DNA of 12,428 bases. Origin: CAJXZP01 sp047610145. Lineage in GTDB: Bacteria; Bacteroidota; Bacteroidia; Flavobacteriales_G; Salibacteraceae. The notes under the pieces are model-generated. The model had not been told where the DNA came from and did not search any database. It saw only the letters and a list, made by a program, of their open reading frames with translations. Both the position numbers and the translations under genes were made by a program. The DNA lies in the NCBI GenBank assembly GCA_047610145.1, contig JBLFZF010000080.1:1-12428 (forward strand), written 5' to 3'. Positions 7,875-12,428 of this stretch are shown in pieces (position 1 is the first letter of the stretch; each line of letters opens with the position of its first letter).

Positions 7875-7901
7875 TGGGATGTTAATCACTAATCACTCCC
7901 A
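7875..7901 (-). terminator. weak hairpin right after the PLP-enzyme stop codon
   Basis: TGGGA (7875-7879) pairs with TCCCA (7897-7901), and GT/AC can extend the stem past a bulged T. The loop holds a tandem duplication of TAATCAC. No T-run follows on the minus strand, so it is at best an inefficient terminator, and read-through into the glucosaminidase gene is possible. Confidence 0.3.
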
Positions 7902-8816
7902 TTACAATGGCAAGTGAGTTTCGTATTTTTCCATTAAGCCTATATTTCCTTGAACGCCACCCGTATGAATAGCCGTAATTACACTTCCTTTAGAAAAACA
8001 ATTTTGTTCAATTAATTCGTACAAACCAAACATCATTTTTCCGTTGTAGATTCCATCTAAGGGAATGCGATGTTTATCATTAAAGTCATTAATAAAAGAG
8101 ATCAATTCGGGTTTCATTTTACCAAAGCCACCAAAGTGATAATCTATATTTAGTTCAAACGGTTTTAATTCTTTACCAAATGCGCTTTGATACTGGGTTA
8201 CCTCATCCTTAATAAATTCTCCATTCTTCATTACCGGAAACCCAATCACTTTTTGATTCTTGCCGGCAGCTAATCTAATGCCTGCCAAAGTCGACCCCGT
8301 TCCACAAGCAACCGTTATATGTGTAGTTTCTGTAGGGATGTCTTCTACAATTTCCATGCTTCCTTTGGTTCCTAGTTTGTTTCCGCCACCTAATGGCACA
8401 AAATAGAACTCTCCTAATTCCTCCGTTAATAAGGGCATGTGTTTTTCATCCAATTGCGCATATTCCGATTTATCAAAAAACCGAATATCCATTCCTAATT
8501 GAGCCGCTTGCTTTAAGGTTGGATTTTCGCGATACGCTTCATATCCACGAATCAAACCCACCGTTTTAAAACCAAACTCATTACCCGCAGCAGCAACGGC
8601 TGCTATATGATTAGAGTGAGACCCGCCCACGGTAACTATGGTTTCCTGTTTCAATGAAAAAGCATCCAGTATAGTGTATTTGAGCTTACGCCATTTATTA
8701 CCCGAAATACCAGGATGCAATAAATCATCGCGTAGCACAAAAACACGTACCTGCTTTTCTTCAAAAAGAGCCTCCTGAATTTCTTGGTATTCCGATTTTT
8801 TATCTGGCCACTGCAT
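7902..8816 (-). CDS. PLP-dependent D-cysteine desulfhydrase / ACC deaminase family enzyme
   Basis: This 304-residue cytoplasmic enzyme has fold-type II PLP features. The Schiff-base lysine is Lys41 in SGNKWRKLKY. GGSHSNH (64-70) is the substrate-side loop, and CGTGSTLAG (171-179) is the PLP phosphate-binding loop. ACC deaminases carry Glu and Leu at two active-site positions (E295 and L322 in the Pseudomonas enzyme). Here the equivalent motifs read LDGIYNGK (Tyr257-Asn258) and HTGG (Thr285), with neither Glu nor Leu. This favours D-cysteine desulfhydrase-like chemistry (D-cysteine to pyruvate, H2S and ammonia) over ethylene-precursor degradation. The Asn is also not the usual desulfhydrase residue, so the true substrate is open. 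It is divergent from pheT and upstream of the glucosaminidase gene. The length is at the short end for the family, but no key motif is missing. Confidence 0.88.
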   Translation of the reverse strand: MQWPDKKSEYQEIQEALFEEKQVRVFVLRDDLLHPGISGNKWRKLKYTILDAFSLKQETIVTVGGSHSNHIAAVAAAGNEFGFKTVGLIRGYEAYRENPTLKQAAQLGMDIRFFDKSEYAQLDEKHMPLLTEELGEFYFVPLGGGNKLGTKGSMEIVEDIPTETTHITVACGTGSTLAGIRLAAGKNQKVIGFPVMKNGEFIKDEVTQYQSAFGKELKPFELNIDYHFGGFGKMKPELISFINDFNDKHRIPLDGIYNGKMMFGLYELIEQNCFSKGSVITAIHTGGVQGNIGLMEKYETHLPL

Positions 8817-8829
8817 GGTACAAATTAAA

Positions 8830-8859
8830 CAGATTTATAGCCCCCCGCTCCTAAACAAA
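8830..8859 (-). promoter_or_regulatory. promoter of the PLP-enzyme gene (TTTG-18-TAAATCTG)
   Basis: On the minus strand TTTG (plus 8856-8859) and TAAATCTG (plus 8830-8837; TAnnTTTG with one mismatch) are 18 nt apart, the spacing expected for the Bacteroidota -33/-7 pair. The -7 box ends 13 nt before the ATG, implying a short leader. The spacer contains six consecutive Gs. Confidence 0.5.
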
Positions 8860-8909
8860 CACTCAAAATTTTAGGCCATTATGGTAGCCCTTCACACCAA
8901 CAGAATTCT

Positions 8910-8917
8910 TAATTTTG
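8910..8917 (+). promoter_or_regulatory. -7 promoter box of pheT
   Basis: TAATTTTG is an exact TAnnTTTG match ending 19 nt before the pheT ATG at 8937. The same octamer occurs before the partial kdsB-like gene at 12379. No clear -33 TTG is visible. Confidence 0.55.
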
Positions 8918-8936
8918 CAGCTTATTTTTTCGACAA

Positions 8937-11375
8937 ATGAATATATCATATAACTGGCTTAAAGAGTACGCAAACGTTGACTTAGACGTGACTCGTATAG
9001 GAGAACTATTAACCGATAGCGGATTAGAAGTAGAAGGAATTAACGACTTTGTTTCTGTAGAAGGTGGCTTTGAAGGTTTAGTTGTAGGGGAAGTTTTGAC
9101 TTGCGAAAAACATCCGAATGCCGATAAACTGAATGTAACCACTATAAACATAGGCACAGACGAACCATTAAACATTGTTTGTGGCGCTCCTAATGTTGCT
9201 GTTGGACAGAAAGTAATTATTGCGACTGTAGGTTGCACTCTTTACCCACTGGAAGGTGATTCATTTAAAATCAAAAAAGGAAAAATTAGAGGCGAAGCTT
9301 CTCACGGAATGATCTGCGCTGAAGATGAAATTGGTTTAGGCCAAGGTCATGACGGTATTATGGTATTGGATGCAGATTTAATTCCTGGAACTCCATTAGC
9401 AGAAGTTTTTGATGTGGAGCATGATAAAACAATCGAGATTGGCTTAACACCTAACCGTGCGGAAGCCGCATCGCATATTGGAACGGCCAGAGATTTAGTA
9501 GCCTTATCTGCAGTTACAGATGAGTTAAACGTTACCGAATTAAATTGGCCAAATGTGGATGCTTTTAAAGTAGCCAACACCAATTTAAGCATTGAAGTTT
9601 CTGTAGAAGATGCTCATGCATGTTTACGTTACACCGGTGTGTCTATGACAGGTGTAGAAGTAAAGGAATCTCCAGATTGGTTAAAAAACAGATTAAGAGC
9701 GATTGGATTAAGTCCGATTAATAATATAGTAGACATTTCAAACTTTGTATTGCATGAGGTAGGGCAACCGCTTCACATTTTTGATGCAGATAAAATTGAG
9801 GGTAACAAAGTGATTGTAAAAACACTTCCGGCAAAAACGAAGTTCACTACTTTAGATGAAACCGAACGTGAATTGAACGAGCGTGATTTAATGATTTGCA
9901 ACGCTACCGAAGGAATGTGTATTGCAGGTGTATTTGGCGGAATTACTTCAGGGGTATCGAGTACCACAAAAGACATATTTATTGAATCGGCAAACTTCAA
10001 TCCAGTATCTGTTCGTAAAACAGCAAAAAGACACGGATTAAACACCGATGCTTCTTTCCGTTTTGAAAGAGGCGTGGATCCAACCATCACTGAATTTGCA
10101 TTAAAACGTGCCGCATTACTCATTCAAGAATTAGCGGGTGGAGTGGTTTCAAGTGAGGTTTCTGATTTTTATCCAAATCCAGTACAACCTTACCCGGTAG
10201 ATTTTAGAATTTCTTACAACAATAAAATTATTGGTAAAGAAATTTCAAAAGAAGAAATTTTAGCCATTTTAGGAGGTTTAGATATTAAGGTAGCTGAAGA
10301 TCAAGGTGATTTATTAAAATTAGAAGTTCCTTATTACAGAGTAGATGTGCTTCGTGAAATTGATGTGATTGAAGAAGTTTTACGTATTTACGGATATAAC
10401 AACGTGGAATTACCTTCGCAATATCATGCATCCGTTATTTCACAAGACGGTGTGAATCACGAAATTTTATTGAATAAGGTTTCCGACCATTTGACCAGTC
10501 AAGGTTTTATGGAAGCGAAATCTAATTCGTTAACGGCATCTTCTTATTATAAAGATTCTGCTACTTGGCCAGTGGCTCAATCGGTACGAATGAAAAACCC
10601 TTTAAGTATTGATTTAGACGTATTACGTCAAACCATGCTTTTTGATGGATTAGAAGCGGTACGACATAACCAAAACCGTCAAACGTACGATTTGAAGTTT
10701 TACGAGTTTGGTCAGGTATATAAAGTAGCGAACGAAACCAGTGTGGAAGAAAGTAGAATGTCGATGACTTTAGTTGGTCGTAGATATTCAGAAAACTGGA
10801 ACACCAATGATGAAAAAGTAGGCTTTCAAGATGTGAAAGGATATTTAGAATCTATTTTCAGTTTATTAAACTTAACTTCTGCTGACTACCAAATAACCGA
10901 TGAGATTATTGAAGACTTCGCCTATGGAGTGACTTTCAAAATGGGCGATAAGTTTTTAGCCCATGGTGGTTTAGTTAACGAAACACATGCGAAGGCTTTC
11001 GGTATTAAAAACGAAGTATTCTTCTTAGAATTGAATTGGGGCTTATTAAAGAAAAAAGCGGGCAACAAAAAAATCAAGTATGTTCCTGTTCCTAAGTTTC
11101 CTCAAATGCGAAGAGACCTTTCTTTATTGGTTAACCAGAACGTTGGATTTGCTCAAATTAACGAAGTGGCACTAAAAGTAGATCGTAAATTATTACAGTC
11201 GGTTAACTTGTTTGATGTGTACGAAGGCAAGAATTTAACAGAAGGTAAAAAATCATATGCAGTGAGTTTTATATTCCAGCATACCGACAAAACTTTAACC
11301 GACAAACAAGTGGATAAAGTGATGCAAAAAATGATTACTGAATTGAATAAACAATTGGGCGCTGAATTGAGATAA
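8937..11375 (+). CDS. pheT: phenylalanyl-tRNA synthetase beta subunit
   Basis: The protein has 812 residues, normal for bacterial PheT. It forms the alpha2-beta2 enzyme with PheS that charges tRNA-Phe in the cytoplasm. The full bacterial domain order is visible. The N-terminus is MNISYNWLKEY. An OB-fold tRNA-binding domain follows at about 42-155 (EKHPNADKLNV, IVCGAPNV). The B3/B4 editing module is at about 215-400 (NNIVDISNFVLHEVGQPLHIFD). B5 begins near 426 and leads into VDVLREIDVIEEVLRIYGY. A catalytic-like core follows, and a C-terminal ferredoxin-fold anticodon-binding domain starts at about 713 (VPKFPQMRRDLSLLV). The gene is not beside pheS, a common arrangement in Bacteroidota. It has its own promoter box and ends at a perfect terminator hairpin, so it is probably monocistronic. 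Nothing appears truncated. Confidence 0.98.
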   Translation: MNISYNWLKEYANVDLDVTRIGELLTDSGLEVEGINDFVSVEGGFEGLVVGEVLTCEKHPNADKLNVTTINIGTDEPLNIVCGAPNVAVGQKVIIATVGCTLYPLEGDSFKIKKGKIRGEASHGMICAEDEIGLGQGHDGIMVLDADLIPGTPLAEVFDVEHDKTIEIGLTPNRAEAASHIGTARDLVALSAVTDELNVTELNWPNVDAFKVANTNLSIEVSVEDAHACLRYTGVSMTGVEVKESPDWLKNRLRAIGLSPINNIVDISNFVLHEVGQPLHIFDADKIEGNKVIVKTLPAKTKFTTLDETERELNERDLMICNATEGMCIAGVFGGITSGVSSTTKDIFIESANFNPVSVRKTAKRHGLNTDASFRFERGVDPTITEFALKRAALLIQELAGGVVSSEVSDFYPNPVQPYPVDFRISYNNKIIGKEISKEEILAILGGLDIKVAEDQGDLLKLEVPYYRVDVLREIDVIEEVLRIYGYNNVELPSQYHASVISQDGVNHEILLNKVSDHLTSQGFMEAKSNSLTASSYYKDSATWPVAQSVRMKNPLSIDLDVLRQTMLFDGLEAVRHNQNRQTYDLKFYEFGQVYKVANETSVEESRMSMTLVGRRYSENWNTNDEKVGFQDVKGYLESIFSLLNLTSADYQITDEIIEDFAYGVTFKMGDKFLAHGGLVNETHAKAFGIKNEVFFLELNWGLLKKKAGNKKIKYVPVPKFPQMRRDLSLLVNQNVGFAQINEVALKVDRKLLQSVNLFDVYEGKNLTEGKKSYAVSFIFQHTDKTLTDKQVDKVMQKMITELNKQLGAELR

Positions 11376-11386
11376 CTTCTAGCTTT

Positions 11387-11438
11387 AAAAATAGTAGCCC
11401 CAAAACTTATTTAGTTTTGGGGCTACTATTTTGTTTTT
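11387..11438. terminator. bidirectional intrinsic terminator between pheT and the T9SS remnant
   Basis: A perfect 20-bp inverted repeat (11388-11407 with 11413-11432) surrounds a 5-nt loop, with a GC-rich core GCCCC/GGGGC. It is flanked by T-runs on both strands: TTTTGTTTTT on plus, and TTTTT on minus from the A-run at 11387-11391. It lies 12 nt after the pheT stop and just after the minus-strand remnant's stop. Confidence 0.92.
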
Positions 11439-11440
11439 GA

Positions 11441-11941
11441 TTACTTTAAAATTATTTTTCCAGTATACTCGTCAATTACATAAGTGTAATTCCCTCTAAC
11501 CAACGAACTCACCTCTATAGTTTGAATATTAGAATTCAATAAGGTCTTCAGAACTACTTTACCCGATAGATCGTATAATGTAAACGATTCATCCTTCGCA
11601 TTGGCCATCCTCTCAATTTGAATATAGTTAGATGCAGGGTTAGGATAAATTTTGAAAATGGTAAAATGCTCTCCTCCTACCAAAGATTGGTCTGATGATA
11701 AATATTCACGAACGTGTAATCTAAATTCATTATCTGAAGTAGGTTCTTCGGTCAAAAAATGAACTCCTATATACATTGGAATTCTTTGTTCTTTTGCGAA
11801 ATCAACATCTGTTAGGGTTGCGCCACCGTTATTAACAATAACCTCTTGTGGACCTAATACCGTAAAGTTTTCATTTCCATTTAAATAATGGTTCCATAAA
11901 AGGGGAATCGGATTTTCTTGTAAAACAAAGGTTGGTAGTGT
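11441..11941 (-). pseudogene. C-terminal remnant of a T9SS-secreted protein
   Basis: The frame is open from 11962 down to the stop at 11441 (173 codons), but the upstream part has no ATG, GTG or TTG before the ATG at 11776. Protein-like sequence continues well above that ATG (for example NGNENFTVLGPQEVIVNN, then GATLTDVDFAKEQRIP). The last 75 residues are a type IX secretion C-terminal sorting domain: FKIYPNPASNYIQI, then SFTLYDLSGKVV, ending in GKIILK. T9SS cargo needs an N-terminal signal peptide, which is absent; the frame simply runs into the 3' end of yciH and stops at 11963-11965. It is therefore probably the tail of a larger secreted or surface protein whose 5' part was lost. A short product from the ATG at 11776 (111 residues) would lack export signals. 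Confidence 0.75.
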
Positions 11942-12282
11942 TAGCCCCCTACTCGTTTTACATTATATCCATCGGCTTTCAATAAAGCCATTACTTTATC
12001 GCGCATTTCGCCTTGAATAATAATTTCACCGTCTTTGGCAGAACCGCCTACGCCACATTTAGATTTAAGCATTTTACCTAAGTCTTTCAAGTCGTCAGCA
12101 GAACCAACAAACCCTTCAACCAAGGTTACCGATTTTCCTTTACGTTGTTTACGATCAATCAAAACCTTAAGGTTTTGTTCGCTTGGTGCTAATGTTTCTT
12201 CGTCCTCATCCTCATCAAACGCGTAGCCAAAATTTTGATTGGTAGAATATACCACATCTACTCTCTTATTCTTCTTTGCCAT
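11941..12282 (-). CDS. yciH: eIF1/SUI1-like translation factor YciH
   Basis: From the ATG at 12282 (MAKKNKRVDVVYSTN) the protein has 113 residues, close to the usual YciH size. The frame extends 37 codons upstream, but that part crosses the promoter box and heptamer repeats and is not protein-like, so the internal ATG is chosen. After an acidic segment (DEDEDEE, about 23-29), the SUI1/eIF1 fold begins near residue 40: RKQRKGKSVTLVEGF, KMLKSKCGVGGSAKDGEI and IQGEMRDKVMALLKADGYNVKR. Bacterial YciH resembles eukaryotic eIF1 and is thought to affect initiation fidelity on the ribosome; it is usually non-essential. The gene is divergent from a kdsB-like gene and directly precedes the T9SS remnant. 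The promoter position suggests a nearly leaderless mRNA. Confidence 0.93.
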   Translation of the reverse strand: MAKKNKRVDVVYSTNQNFGYAFDEDEDEETLAPSEQNLKVLIDRKQRKGKSVTLVEGFVGSADDLKDLGKMLKSKCGVGGSAKDGEIIIQGEMRDKVMALLKADGYNVKRVGG

Positions 12283-12286
12283 GAGG

Positions 12287-12294
12287 CAAAGGTA
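12287..12294 (-). promoter_or_regulatory. -7 promoter box of yciH, very close to the ATG
   Basis: The minus strand reads TACCTTTG, an exact TAnnTTTG match identical to the box before the glucosaminidase gene. Only 4 nt separate it from the ATG at 12282, against 13-23 nt elsewhere in this window. Transcription would then begin at or within a few bases of the start codon. Confidence 0.5.
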
Positions 12295-12297
12295 GTT

Positions 12298-12373
12298 GGA
12301 AGACGGAATACGGAAGTCGGGAGCACGAAGAAATTTCAAAAAAGTGAGCTTCAGACTTCCGCCTTCCGACTTC
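12298..12373. repeat. inverted pair of degenerate heptamer repeats
   Basis: The left arm consists of four tandem heptamers: GGAAGAC, GGAATAC, GGAAGTC and GGGAGCA (12298-12325). The right arm (12354-12373) is the reverse complement of left-arm positions 12299-12318 with 17 of 20 bases matching. About 35 nt separate the paired arms, so a long hairpin could form. A second inverted pair, AAGTGAG (12342-12348) and CTCACTT (12373-12379), overlaps the right arm. The element fills most of the yciH-kdsB divergent intergenic region. Confidence 0.75.
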
Positions 12374-12378
12374 TCACT

Positions 12379-12397
12379 TAATTTTGCAAGCAAAATT
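12379..12397 (+). promoter_or_regulatory. promoter box with overlapping palindrome upstream of the kdsB-like gene
   Basis: TAATTTTG (12379-12386) is an exact TAnnTTTG match ending 16 nt before the ATG at 12403, identical to the pheT box. It lies within a perfect 8-2-8 palindrome, AATTTTGC-AA-GCAAAATT (12380-12397), which spans the expected transcription start. The palindrome could be an operator or a 5' mRNA hairpin; neither is proven. Confidence 0.5.
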
Positions 12398-12402
12398 ACA
12401 CC

Positions 12403-12428
12403 ATGAACTATTTAGGCATCATTCCAGC
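12403..12428 (+). CDS. kdsB: start of a probable 3-deoxy-manno-octulosonate cytidylyltransferase, cut by window edge
   Basis: Only MNYLGIIPA is encoded before the window ends. GIIPA matches the start of the nucleotide-binding motif (GIIPARYxSxRFPGKPL) of KdsB, which activates KDO as CMP-KDO for lipopolysaccharide synthesis. Related sugar-nucleotidyltransferases begin similarly, so the identity is tentative. A good promoter box lies 16 nt upstream. Confidence 0.5.

Noticed and set aside
8909..10123. Three minus-strand frames (109, 81 and 116 codons) under pheT
   Set aside because: They are antisense shadows of conserved PheT domains; the Ser/Thr/Pro-rich content is typical of reverse reading.
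12035..12226. 63-codon plus-strand frame opposite yciH
   Set aside because: Its poly-Ser end is the reverse reading of the Asp/Glu run in YciH.
12283..12393. 37-codon N-terminal extension of YciH
   Set aside because: It would translate the promoter box and heptamer repeats, and the shorter form matches the usual YciH length.

Overview
The window looks like chromosomal DNA of a Bacteroidota species, most likely a member of the Flavobacteriia. The base composition is AT-rich. Promoter-like sites follow the Bacteroidota form TAnnTTTG, usually 16-23 nt before the start codon, with little sign of Shine-Dalgarno sequences. A type IX secretion (T9SS) C-terminal sorting domain is also present. No rRNA, tRNA, CRISPR array or complete insertion sequence was found.

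Left part (1-6810): a probable signalling or regulated-proteolysis neighbourhood. A large TPR-CHAT protein (caspase-like His/Cys protease fold, 5' end outside the window) is followed after 12 nt by a small exported-looking cysteine protein of unknown function. A non-coding stretch of about 320 nt holds nested inverted repeats and a strong terminator. Then come two divergent genes: a secreted FecR-like protein (-) and a CHASE2 membrane sensor with no output domain (+). CHASE2, FecR-like and CHAT domains together suggest a split sensor/effector system. This is the best candidate for an under-described system here, but the functional link is inference.

Middle part (6807-11438): housekeeping genes. 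A GH73/LysM cell-wall glucosaminidase (-) overlaps the CHASE2 gene tail-to-tail by 4 bp. Upstream of it lies a PLP-dependent D-cysteine desulfhydrase/ACC deaminase family enzyme (-), divergent from pheT (+, phenylalanyl-tRNA synthetase beta chain). pheT ends at a perfect 20-bp terminator hairpin.

Right part (11441-12428): a start-less C-terminal remnant of a T9SS-secreted protein (-) abuts the stop codon of an eIF1-like YciH/SUI1 gene (-), whose promoter sits so close to its ATG that the mRNA may be nearly leaderless. Divergent from it, the first nine codons of a probable kdsB run off the right edge. The space between yciH and kdsB holds inverted, degenerate heptamer repeats and a palindrome over the kdsB promoter.
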